Below are positions 26,988 to 35,365 of a stretch of DNA of 64,000 nucleotides, in pieces. A program made the translations under genes and the position numbers. The stretch's first letter is position 1; every line of letters begins with the position of its first letter. This stretch comes from an uncultured Alphaproteobacteria bacterium. Lineage in GTDB: Bacteria > Pseudomonadota > Alphaproteobacteria > HIMB59 > GCA-002718135. Where the stretch lies: NCBI GenBank assembly GCA_902517315.1, contig CABYBP010000002.1, forward strand, positions 7,503 to 71,502, in the 5' to 3' direction. The notes below the pieces were generated by a model. It did no database searches, had not been told where the DNA came from, and saw nothing but the letters and a program-made list of their open reading frames with translations.

Positions 26988-28012
26988 TATGCTGCACCTC
27001 CCGCCATATCTCTAATTCTAGGATCTAAGAGTGCTAAAAAACAATCTGCAACAAAATTACCAATTACCAATACGAGTGATAAAATCATGAAGATTGAAGA
27101 GGCAACATATATATCCATTGAAGATACAGAACTGAGCACTAATGGACCAACTGTTGGTATTGCTAAAACAATAGCAACTTCTATTTCACCTTCTATAAGA
27201 TAGGATACACTTCTACCTTGGTTCATAATGATTGGATGTAATGCATTTGGAACACCATGCTTCCAAACTATTTTACTTTCCTTTAATCCTTTTGCTCTAG
27301 CTGTTTCAATAAATTGCATTTTTAAAACATCTAATAAATTTCCCCTCATCATCCTCATTTGATAGCCAGCCCCAACAAAACTTCCAACTGCAATAATAGG
27401 CCAAGTATGTAGGAAAAAATCCCAAGTTTTAGCTAAACTCCACCAACCTTCTTGCAGTACGTATTCCTGAGAAAATAATGATCCGTAATAGGGGGAATGA
27501 AACTTAATTGCCCAAAAATATAAAATAAAAATTGCTATTATAAATTTAGGAATGGAGAAAGCTAAGAATGTTAAGACCGTGGCTATCTGATCTCCAATTT
27601 GATATTGATGAGTAGCGGCATAAACACCAGCAAGAATACCAATCGTTACAGCATTAAAATAACAAATAAATGCCAGCAGTAATGTCCGCGGAATCCTATC
27701 TCCAACAACATCATTTACTGGTCTTTTTTGAACAAAAGAATCTCCTAAGTCCCAATATAAAGTTACATCTTTTACCCAAGTTAAATATTGTATGTATACA
27801 GGCTTATCTAAACCTAGTTTTTTTCTTAAATCTTGAGCTTGAATTTCTGCTTCATCTTCACTTATTCCGCCAAGCATCATTGTCTGTCTTTTCCATTGAT
27901 CTGCGTAATCTCCGGGCATTGCTTGAACAAGAATGAAGGCAACAAGAGTAATTGCTATTAACAAAGGAATAGTTGCTATTAGCCTTTTTAAAAAGAAAAT
28001 TAGAAAACCCAT
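26987..28012 (-). CDS. ABC importer permease (AgpB/YejB type)
   Basis: First permease of the family-5 importer, 341 residues. The N-terminal helix FFLKRLIATIPLLIAITLVAFILVQ and the following PGDYADQW are standard for DppB/YejB-type permeases. The cytoplasmic loop TARAKGLKESKIVWKHGVPNA contacts the ATPase. The binding-protein gene lies 57 nt upstream, with a strong stem-loop in the gap. The next permease is coupled by TAGTG. Confidence 0.9.
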   Translation of the reverse strand: MGFLIFFLKRLIATIPLLIAITLVAFILVQAMPGDYADQWKRQTMMLGGISEDEAEIQAQDLRKKLGLDKPVYIQYLTWVKDVTLYWDLGDSFVQKRPVNDVVGDRIPRTLLLAFICYFNAVTIGILAGVYAATHQYQIGDQIATVLTFLAFSIPKFIIAIFILYFWAIKFHSPYYGSLFSQEYVLQEGWWSLAKTWDFFLHTWPIIAVGSFVGAGYQMRMMRGNLLDVLKMQFIETARAKGLKESKIVWKHGVPNALHPIIMNQGRSVSYLIEGEIEVAIVLAIPTVGPLVLSSVSSMDIYVASSIFMILSLVLVIGNFVADCFLALLDPRIRDMAGGAA

Positions 28013-28030
28013 ATTTGAAAATTAAGTTAA

Positions 28031-28058
28031 TTCTATGGCCCATTTTTGGGCCATAGAA
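28031..28058 (-). promoter_or_regulatory. Intercistronic stem-loop between binding protein 3 and permease
   Basis: TTCTATGGCCCA and TGGGCCATAGAA form a perfect 12-bp stem with a 4-nt loop. No strong T-run follows on the minus strand. It is the third stem-loop at this place in an ABC operon of this window, and its sequence differs from the other two. Confidence 0.65.
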
Positions 28059-28069
28059 AATATATATTA

Positions 28070-30094
28070 TTAATACTCTGCTAATACACCAGGTAAGAAC
28101 TCATCAAGCTGATCAGCTTTTGGAGTGTAAAGTCTAGACCTCATAACTCCATCTTCTGCCCACTCATACATATACACAGGTGCACCAGGATGATTATTTT
28201 TTATCCTTTTATTGATTAAAAGTGCAGCTGGAGCTTGAATTAAGCCCACAGTATATACATTTTCAGTTCTAACTCTCTGGATATCTCTAGCAAGACTTGC
28301 AACTTCTGAAAGATCATTAGTTGATAATATACCTTGAGCCTTATCAACCAGTGTTTCTTCAAATGCTAGAAGATCACCTTCATTATCTCTATGCCAAGCA
28401 GGATTTTGAGATGTTGTTGGCAATCTATCGCCAATATTCTTACTCGCAACAACCCAGTGCTCTCTTGCAATATACATGCTCCAATTTCCACTATCAGTGA
28501 ATGCATCAGTATTATCAGAAGGTTTTAAAACTGGTTTAATACCAATTGCTTCAAACATACTCACAGAAGCATCAGCTAATTTATTATCCGTAGATCTTAA
28601 ACTATTATAAAGAACATCAATAACAAGGTCATCTCCTCCATTAGGGAGATTTCTTATACCATTGCCGTCTGAGTCTTCTAAACCAAGACCATCCAAAATT
28701 GAATTAGCTCCAGATACATTATATGCATAGTAAATTGAGTCATCAAAATTATGAAAAGGAGAACCAGCTACAAAACCACCAGCATGTGGATGAAAAAAAG
28801 GTCCTCTAGCAACTGATTGGCCCATAGTGTCTCTATCCATTGCATGTGACATTGCTTTTCTAAATTCCACATTTCTAAATAATTTTCTAAGCTCTCTTTC
28901 ATAATCACTACTTACACCAAATTCTGAAGATAGATTCAGCATTAAGTCCCAAGCAATCAACCTAGTACCAAATACTGATTTAACTGGAGAATTCGGATCT
29001 TTGTTTTGTTTTAATGCTTCAACATAGTTTCCTGGATTTTCCATATTAGAAAAATCTCCAGTACCAGCCAAGGCCTGAGTAGTTCTATCATCCCAAGATG
29101 TTAACTTGTAAATAGTTTCATTATAGTATGGAAGCTGATTACATTCTTCATCTACTTTCCAGTAATACGGGTTACGCTTCATAACCATTAATTCATCTAC
29201 TTTATGAACTACTGGAACAAAAGCTCCCATTGTAACAATAGGTAAAACACTTGCTGGCATTCCATTTGCGTATGACTCGTAAGTTGCGTCACTATTATGC
29301 GCAGGATGCAATGGTTTCATTACATGAGATGGTCCAGGAGCACCTCCCATATATGCTAACTGTGCTAATACAGCATTACCTTTTGGTTCATCAAAATTAA
29401 ATTTAAATGAATATGGCCCAAGTATTTCGAGAGTTGTTCCTGCTCCTAATGCATCTTTAGGTAATCTAGAATTTACATTGGCGTCTTGAACATTATCGTT
29501 CCACCAAAAATCAATGTCTTCGGTGTCAAACATATCTCCATCGGACCATCTAGCTCCCTCTAAAAGATACATCGTTAGTGATTTTCTATCAGAACTAAAT
29601 TCCCAATCTTTTGCCAAGTTTGGAAGTGGATTAGCTTCTTCTGCTTTAACTTGCCATAGAGGTCCAAGCCTAGTCAATGATTCCATTAGTTGAATATTAA
29701 TTCCACCCCATCCTTGACTTTGTCCAGCTAACCAGTTGAAACCTTCTGGTCTTCCACCAATAACATGTCGAAATGTTCCACCATACTCACCAATACCATC
29801 AACCATTTGATCTTTTTTTGCCATCCATGGTTCTTTAGGCATTCTTTCGTTTACAGGTGGTAACTTTCCAGCATCAACATAAGATTTAGTTAGAGGAGAT
29901 TCATTATAACTATCACAACTTTGATAAGTCCATAAATCATCTCTTCCCACAAGTTCAATATCCATACCGGACATACTCTTGTCTTTAGGCAAAGTTTCCA
30001 AACCACTTACAGTTGAAGTCATAGCAAAAATACTAACTCCAACAAGTAAGCTTGCTGCCTTGCTTTTAAATTTGAATTTATTTTCAATACCCAT
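28070..30094 (-). CDS. Family-5 ABC solute-binding protein (AgpA/YejA-like), probable oligosaccharide binder
   Basis: Periplasmic binding protein of 674 residues, the size of AgpA-type alpha-galactoside binders and longer than DppA. A signal peptide with a hydrophobic ASLLVGVSIFAMTSTVSG core ends near residue 31. The family-5 signature region is seen around LARDWEFSSDRKSLTMYLLEGARWSDG (here NLAKDWEF) and in GPYSFKFNFDEPKG. AAGGGAGGAAAG lies directly before the ATG. Two GH4 glycosidases of the alpha-galactosidase kind flank the operon, so an alpha-galactoside ligand is favoured over peptide; this is inference from context. Confidence 0.85.
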   Translation of the reverse strand: MGIENKFKFKSKAASLLVGVSIFAMTSTVSGLETLPKDKSMSGMDIELVGRDDLWTYQSCDSYNESPLTKSYVDAGKLPPVNERMPKEPWMAKKDQMVDGIGEYGGTFRHVIGGRPEGFNWLAGQSQGWGGINIQLMESLTRLGPLWQVKAEEANPLPNLAKDWEFSSDRKSLTMYLLEGARWSDGDMFDTEDIDFWWNDNVQDANVNSRLPKDALGAGTTLEILGPYSFKFNFDEPKGNAVLAQLAYMGGAPGPSHVMKPLHPAHNSDATYESYANGMPASVLPIVTMGAFVPVVHKVDELMVMKRNPYYWKVDEECNQLPYYNETIYKLTSWDDRTTQALAGTGDFSNMENPGNYVEALKQNKDPNSPVKSVFGTRLIAWDLMLNLSSEFGVSSDYERELRKLFRNVEFRKAMSHAMDRDTMGQSVARGPFFHPHAGGFVAGSPFHNFDDSIYYAYNVSGANSILDGLGLEDSDGNGIRNLPNGGDDLVIDVLYNSLRSTDNKLADASVSMFEAIGIKPVLKPSDNTDAFTDSGNWSMYIAREHWVVASKNIGDRLPTTSQNPAWHRDNEGDLLAFEETLVDKAQGILSTNDLSEVASLARDIQRVRTENVYTVGLIQAPAALLINKRIKNNHPGAPVYMYEWAEDGVMRSRLYTPKADQLDEFLPGVLAEY

Positions 30095-30180
30095 CTTTCC
30101 TCCCTTAGAAAAAATATTTACTTAAATAGAGTATTTTTTTTCTACAAAATCAATATCAAAAATAAATTATTTTAATAATT

Positions 30181-31710
30181 TTATGAATTTGTAGAAATAT
30201 TAATAAATTGGTTATGAGTAAGAGATTCCTTAATAATTTGATTAAATTTTTGAGAAAAATCATTATAATATTGTCTAGAACTAGACCTTAAATCATACTT
30301 TTGCATTTGTTGTCTTGCAGATTCCTTATTTAGTAGCCCAAGACCGTCTACAACTGGATAATAAAGCTGTGATTGTACATGAGGTAGGCCAGATAAGTAA
30401 TCGTCAAAATGGTCCAAACTTGGAAGTTCATCTTGCCAAAGTGATATAAGTTTTTTAGTTTCTTCACTAATACATTCATCAGCAACATATTCCCAAAATT
30501 GTGAATCTCTTCTCTTAGAAACATAATGCATATTTAAGAAAGTTTTAAAATCATCAAACTGTCGACCAATACGATTATTAAAATCTGATATTTTATTATC
30601 ATCATTGAAATCCATTTCTTTTCTTAAATATTCAGAAGCAAATAAGATTAATTGAACCAAAGTACTATGAATGGAAGTGGCCTCCAATGGTTCAAGAAAA
30701 CCTGATGATAAACCGATTGCCAAACAATTTTTTACCCAATACTTTTCAAGTCGACCACTATTAAATTTTATATCTCTTCGTGGTTCAATTTTATGCCCAA
30801 GAACTTTTTCTATTTCTTCTTGTGCTTGATCAGGTGAAATAAATTGATCACTATATACATAACCCGCACCTATTCTTTCTTGAGTTGGTATTTGCCACAT
30901 CCACCCAGATTTTTGTGCCCAAGCTAAAGTATAATTAATATAATTTTCTTCATTAATATCTAGAAAGAATGGCATTGCTCTATTAACAGGTAAATTGTCT
31001 TGATAAGATTTCCATTTTGTTTTGTACTGATCTCCAATAATTAATTTCCTAAATCCACTACAATCAACAACGAGATCAACATCTAATTCTAAACCACTTT
31101 CAAAATATAAAGATTCTATTGTTCCATCATCTCTTACATTACAAGATGTATAAACATCGTCAATTATTTCTATATTCTGAGATCTTTTTTTTAAATAACT
31201 AGCAACTAGTGAATTATCAAAATGATATGCATAATAAAATGGACTAATAAGTTCTAAATTATTATCTTTGTAAACATAGGGAACTTTTTTATTTTGCATA
31301 AGTAACGTATGTAGGTGGATTTCTGAAACAGGTCTTCCAGCAGCAACGGCATAAGCTTTTAAGTATTCAAAACTTTCTGGCTTACTTTTTGGTGCTATTA
31401 ATTGAGGGTCATCAATTGGTCCATAATAAGTATACCCCAATTCTTTCCAGTCTTTATGAACGATACCAAACTTTAAAGTAGCTTTAGTTTCTTTTAAAAA
31501 ATCTGTCTCATCTAAATTATATTTTTTTAAAAACTCATAAAAAATACTTGTTGTTCCTTCTCCAACTCCAATTGTTGGAATTTTTGATGATTCAATTACT
31601 TTTACATTTGCATTCAATTTATTAGAGTAAAAAAAATCACTCATAATATAAGCAGCTAACCAGCCAGCAGTTCCACCACCTAAAATAACAACATTTTTAA
31701 TTTCTTTCAT
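30181..31710 (-). CDS. Flavin-dependent tryptophan-halogenase family protein
   Basis: A FADH2-dependent halogenase-fold protein, 509 residues, related to PrnA, RebH and the marine BrvH-type enzymes. The FAD motif GGGTAGW is at residues 11-17, GVGEGT at 48-53, the conserved lysine that would bind hypohalous acid is K76 in TKATLKF, the halogenase hallmark WMWQIP is at 270-275, and FLEPLEAT (338-345) holds the catalytic glutamate (E343). All key features are therefore intact. It sits 3 nt after the GH4 gene and 87 nt before the binding-protein gene, an unusual setting. No dedicated flavin reductase adjoins it; one at 53.9 kb could serve. The true substrate, and whether it halogenates at all, are unknown. 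Confidence 0.9.
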   Translation of the reverse strand: MKEIKNVVILGGGTAGWLAAYIMSDFFYSNKLNANVKVIESSKIPTIGVGEGTTSIFYEFLKKYNLDETDFLKETKATLKFGIVHKDWKELGYTYYGPIDDPQLIAPKSKPESFEYLKAYAVAAGRPVSEIHLHTLLMQNKKVPYVYKDNNLELISPFYYAYHFDNSLVASYLKKRSQNIEIIDDVYTSCNVRDDGTIESLYFESGLELDVDLVVDCSGFRKLIIGDQYKTKWKSYQDNLPVNRAMPFFLDINEENYINYTLAWAQKSGWMWQIPTQERIGAGYVYSDQFISPDQAQEEIEKVLGHKIEPRRDIKFNSGRLEKYWVKNCLAIGLSSGFLEPLEATSIHSTLVQLILFASEYLRKEMDFNDDNKISDFNNRIGRQFDDFKTFLNMHYVSKRRDSQFWEYVADECISEETKKLISLWQDELPSLDHFDDYLSGLPHVQSQLYYPVVDGLGLLNKESARQQMQKYDLRSSSRQYYNDFSQKFNQIIKESLTHNQFINISTNS

Positions 31711-31713
31711 AAA

Positions 31714-33198
31714 TTATTTATCAAATTCAAAAGCTTGTGCTTCTACAAGCAGAGATGATTCTTTGTCATTTTTTAATTCTTCAGGTGATCTTATTTTCAT
31801 TCGAGCAGCGCCTTTAAAATTTTTCTTTTTAACAGTTGATTTTTTGATTCTTTCTAATGCTTGATCCATTTCATTTTGATATTGTGGTAACCACTTAGAT
31901 TGAGCTACTAACATTTCATCTACCATTGCCCAAACTTCATCAGGTGAACAAACAGCGCTTACTAATGGATCTTGTAGAACAGCTAATTTTAAAAGATTAA
32001 TATCTCCATCAATTGCAGCTTTGACAGCCATTCTTTGCACATCAATTGAAGTTCGGCATAAAGAGGCACAAGCCATTGGTAATTCTATACCCTTAATCAT
32101 TTTAATACCTTCCTTATCAACCATTCCAGTACTTTCAATTACACAATCATCTGGTAAATTTTTTATAGTACCATTGTTTACAACATTAAAATGACCTCTA
32201 TAAGGTCTGTTAGTTTCCATAGCTTCAATTATATAACTTCCATGCTCAGTTGATCTTTTGTGAGTTGACAAATCAATTCCGGATTCATTTAAAAATTTTG
32301 AAAAATCTTCAACAAACCAATTTCTTTTTTCTGAAGTAACTCTTAAATATCCGCCTGTTTCACCATGTATCCAATTTGATAGATCAATCCACTTTGGTAT
32401 TTCTTCTACCCTCTTTCTGTACCATGGAAGATATTCACTTAAATGACCATTGCTCTCAGTTGAGAACAAACCAAATCTCTTTAATATATCAATTCTAACT
32501 TTTTCTTGTTTTGATATTTCTGGATGATTTTCTAGTGCTTCAACAAGCTCATCTTTTGTAACATTTTTGCCTTTGTATTTTAATTCAATGTACCATGTCA
32601 TATGATTTATACCGCTACACATATATTCAAGATCTGTATCATTTTCAGAACCCAAAGCTTTAGAAATTAATTTGGCACCACCTTGAACACCGTGGCACAA
32701 GCCAACTGTATTTACTTTTGCTTCTGATATAGCTGCCCAAGTATTCATAGCCATAGGATTAGAATAATTTAAAAATAATGCATCTGTATAAGAATAAGAT
32801 TTTATATCATCACAAAAATTTAAAGTCTGAGGAATATTTCTTTGTCCGTATAAAATTCCACCAGCACAAATTGTATCTCCTACACATTGATCAACTCCAT
32901 ATTGAAGAGGAATATTTATATCATGTTCAAATGCCTCTAACCCGCCTATTCTAGTACAATTAATAATATATTTTGCCCCATCTAGAGATTTTTTTCTATC
33001 AGTAGATTGTTCTATCTTTGCTGGGAGCTTATTTTGATCAATATCTTTTTGAATTAAACGAGAAACTAATTCTAAATTTTTTTCTGAAATATCGTGAAAT
33101 GAAAAAGTGATATCTTGAAATTCAGGAACTTTTAGCAAGTCTCTTACTAAGGTTTGTGTAAACCCTATGCTTCCTGCACCAATAAAACTAATTTTCAT
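31714..33198 (-). CDS. GH4 family glycosidase (alpha-galactosidase/alpha-glucosidase-like)
   Basis: An NAD+- and Mn2+-dependent glycosidase that uses a redox-elimination mechanism; 494 residues. The N-terminal NAD motif GAGSIGF, the metal and substrate region QCVGDTICAGGI, NYSNPMAMNTW, the metal-ligand cysteine and histidine in GLCHGVQG and SGINHM, all match family 4. NPMAMNTW is the same string as in MelA-type alpha-galactosidases. It starts the minus arm of the divergent locus, followed by the halogenase-like gene and importer. A second, shorter GH4 is encoded on the plus arm, so two substrates or two linkages are likely handled. Confidence 0.9.
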   Translation of the reverse strand: MKISFIGAGSIGFTQTLVRDLLKVPEFQDITFSFHDISEKNLELVSRLIQKDIDQNKLPAKIEQSTDRKKSLDGAKYIINCTRIGGLEAFEHDINIPLQYGVDQCVGDTICAGGILYGQRNIPQTLNFCDDIKSYSYTDALFLNYSNPMAMNTWAAISEAKVNTVGLCHGVQGGAKLISKALGSENDTDLEYMCSGINHMTWYIELKYKGKNVTKDELVEALENHPEISKQEKVRIDILKRFGLFSTESNGHLSEYLPWYRKRVEEIPKWIDLSNWIHGETGGYLRVTSEKRNWFVEDFSKFLNESGIDLSTHKRSTEHGSYIIEAMETNRPYRGHFNVVNNGTIKNLPDDCVIESTGMVDKEGIKMIKGIELPMACASLCRTSIDVQRMAVKAAIDGDINLLKLAVLQDPLVSAVCSPDEVWAMVDEMLVAQSKWLPQYQNEMDQALERIKKSTVKKKNFKGAARMKIRSPEELKNDKESSLLVEAQAFEFDK

Positions 33199-33205
33199 AT
33201 TTTTA

Positions 33206-33255
33206 TTTTTACACTGAGTAAATTAATTGACAATATTTTATTTTTTATACATCAT
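33206..33255. promoter_or_regulatory. Divergent promoter region with shared -35 element
   Basis: The 72-bp gap between the two arms contains ATTGACAAT (33226-33234). On the plus strand, TTGACA at 33227 is followed after 17 nt by CATCAT at 33250. On the minus strand, TTGTCA at 33233-33228 is followed after 16 nt by TAAAAA at 33211-33206. The -35 hexamers of both promoters would share the same bases, so only one polymerase could bind at a time. The -10 elements are weak matches, and the call rests mainly on the -35 and spacing. Confidence 0.4.
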
Positions 33256-33270
33256 TAAAAAATATTAAAG

Positions 33271-34011
33271 ATGACTGATTTACAGAATTTTATAAAGAAT
33301 GGATTTGTTCTAAAGAAAAGTCTTTTTTCTAAAGAGGAGATTGATAAATTAAATCAATATATAGCCTTTAGGCAAGATAAAGAAGAAAGTGCGAGAGAAA
33401 CTACTACTTCAACTGGAAAATTAACGATGACAATGTGGAATCATCCTTCAGAGGATCTATTTGGAAAATTCTCTACTAATGAAAGAATAGTTAAGCCAAT
33501 GGAAATATTATTAAATGATGAAGTATATCATTATCACTCTAAAATTATTTGGAAAAATCCTGGTGATGGTGGATTTGATTGGCATCAAGATTACGGTTAT
33601 TGGTATCACAATGCCTGTCTTTATCCTGATATGGCATCATGTTTTATAATGCTAGATAAAGCAAATAGAGAAAATGGGTGTCTAAAAGTATTAAAGGGCT
33701 CTCATCGAGTTGGAAGAATTAGTCATGCACGATCAGATACACCCGAACAAACAGCAGATAATGAAAGAATAAGTGAATTAGAAAAAAGACATGAATCTGT
33801 TTACATTGAGGCAGAGCCAGGAGATGTACTATTTTTTCATGCAAATTTATTACACTCTTCTGATGCGAATAAATCACAAAATTCTAGAAGGACATTAATA
33901 GTGTGTTTTAATACTAAATCCAATAATCCTTATAAAGAAATTGGACATGCTTCTTACAACCAGTTAAAAGTGGCAAATCATAATTCAATTATGGAGTATA
34001 AAATTGACTAA
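33271..34011 (+). CDS. Phytanoyl-CoA dioxygenase (PhyH) family 2OG oxygenase
   Basis: A non-heme iron 2-oxoglutarate dioxygenase, 246 residues. The iron ligands are readable as H105 and D107 in FDWHQDYGYW and H195 in LLHSSDANKS, and the 2OG-binding arginine is R206 or R207 in SRRTLIV. The middle segment MLDKANRENGCLKVLKGSH matches ectoine-hydroxylase-like PhyH proteins. It opens the plus arm of the alpha-galactoside locus and overlaps the next gene by 8 nt, so it is co-translated with MelA. Its substrate is unknown. It is not close in sequence to the other PhyH gene at 20.8 kb. Confidence 0.88.
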   Translation: MTDLQNFIKNGFVLKKSLFSKEEIDKLNQYIAFRQDKEESARETTTSTGKLTMTMWNHPSEDLFGKFSTNERIVKPMEILLNDEVYHYHSKIIWKNPGDGGFDWHQDYGYWYHNACLYPDMASCFIMLDKANRENGCLKVLKGSHRVGRISHARSDTPEQTADNERISELEKRHESVYIEAEPGDVLFFHANLLHSSDANKSQNSRRTLIVCFNTKSNNPYKEIGHASYNQLKVANHNSIMEYKID

Positions 34012-35365
34012 GCTTACAATTATTGGCGCTGGTAGTGCAGTATTTACAAAAAATATTTTTACCGATTTAATGTTTATTGATGATTTTAAAAAAATGGACA
34101 TTGCACTGGTAGATATTGATGAAAAAAGATTAAAAATTTCTCATGAATTATTAGATGTAATTGCAAAAAAATTAAATGCATCTCCTAATATAAAATCATA
34201 CACTAATAGAAAAGAAGCTTTAGCAGGTTCTGATTTTGTGCAATCAACTATCCAAGTAGGTGGTTACAAACCATCAACGGTAATCGATTTTGATATTCCA
34301 AATCAATTTGGGTTAAAACAGACAATTGCTGATACCCTTGGTATTGGTGGTATTATGAGAGGTCTGAGAACAATTCCTGTTTTAGTAGATATTGGTAAAG
34401 ATATAATGGATCTTTGTCCAAATTCTTTATGGTTGCAATATGTAAACCCTATGTGTTCAAACATGATAGCAATAAATAATGCTTGTCCTGGAATTAAATC
34501 AATAGGACTTTGTCATTCTGTACAAGGAACTGCAGAAATGCTTGCTAGAGATTTAAATGAAAAAATTGAAGATATTGACTATCTATGTGCTGGGATTAAT
34601 CACATGGCTTTCTATAAAAAGTTTTCAAAAAAAAATGGTAATGGGGGAGAAGATCTTTATCCAAGATTGAAAAAATTAGCTGATGATATTGTAACTGATA
34701 AAATAAAATCAACTAGAAGTATAGTCAAAGATACCGAATCTGACAAAGTACTACATGAAAAAGTAAGATACGAAATTTTAAGACGATTTGGCTATTTTGT
34801 TACAGAGTCTAGCGAACATTTTGCTGAGTATGTTCCATGGTTCATTAAGCAAAACAGACAAGATTTAATTGATCAATATAAAATTCCAATCGAAGAATAT
34901 ATTGATAGGTGTGAAAATAATATCAAACTTTGGTATGATTTAGAAAAAGATATGACACCCATACAAAATCAATCTTTAAAAAGAGGAAAAGAATATGCTT
35001 CATACATAATGGATGCTGTAACAAATAATAATGAAGTAACAATTAATGGTAATGTAATGAATGATAATTATATTGATAATTTACCTTCAAATTGTTGTGT
35101 TGAAGTTCCTTGCTTAATTAATTCAAAAGGTAATCAACCTCAAAAAACTGGTCGCTTACCTGAACATTTAGCAGCCTTAATGAGAACAAATATAAACGTG
35201 CAAATATTGACGGCCGAAGCTGCACTAACAAATAAAAAAGAGCATATCTATCATGCTGCCATGCTTGATCCATTAACGGGAGCAAATTTATCAATTGATG
35301 AAATATATTCAATGGTTGATAAATTAATTGAAGCACACGGTAATTACTTACCCGAATTTCATTAA
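34004..35365 (+). CDS. melA: GH4 alpha-galactosidase, MelA-like
   Basis: An NAD+- and Mn2+-dependent family 4 glycosidase of 453 residues. It resembles E. coli MelA closely over GAGSAVFTKNI, GGYKPSTVIDF, TIADTLGIGGIMRGLRTIP, YVNPM, GLCHSVQGTAE and AGINHMAFY, where C and H are metal ligands. The TTG at 34004 is taken as the start because it places the NAD-binding strand correctly and no ATG occurs before residue 22; the start overlaps the PhyH stop by 8 nt. It ends with the ATG of the next gene overlapping by 1 nt (TAATG). The product would hydrolyse melibiose or raffinose-type sugars in the cytoplasm. Confidence 0.9.
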   Translation: MTKLTIIGAGSAVFTKNIFTDLMFIDDFKKMDIALVDIDEKRLKISHELLDVIAKKLNASPNIKSYTNRKEALAGSDFVQSTIQVGGYKPSTVIDFDIPNQFGLKQTIADTLGIGGIMRGLRTIPVLVDIGKDIMDLCPNSLWLQYVNPMCSNMIAINNACPGIKSIGLCHSVQGTAEMLARDLNEKIEDIDYLCAGINHMAFYKKFSKKNGNGGEDLYPRLKKLADDIVTDKIKSTRSIVKDTESDKVLHEKVRYEILRRFGYFVTESSEHFAEYVPWFIKQNRQDLIDQYKIPIEEYIDRCENNIKLWYDLEKDMTPIQNQSLKRGKEYASYIMDAVTNNNEVTINGNVMNDNYIDNLPSNCCVEVPCLINSKGNQPQKTGRLPEHLAALMRTNINVQILTAEAALTNKKEHIYHAAMLDPLTGANLSIDEIYSMVDKLIEAHGNYLPEFH

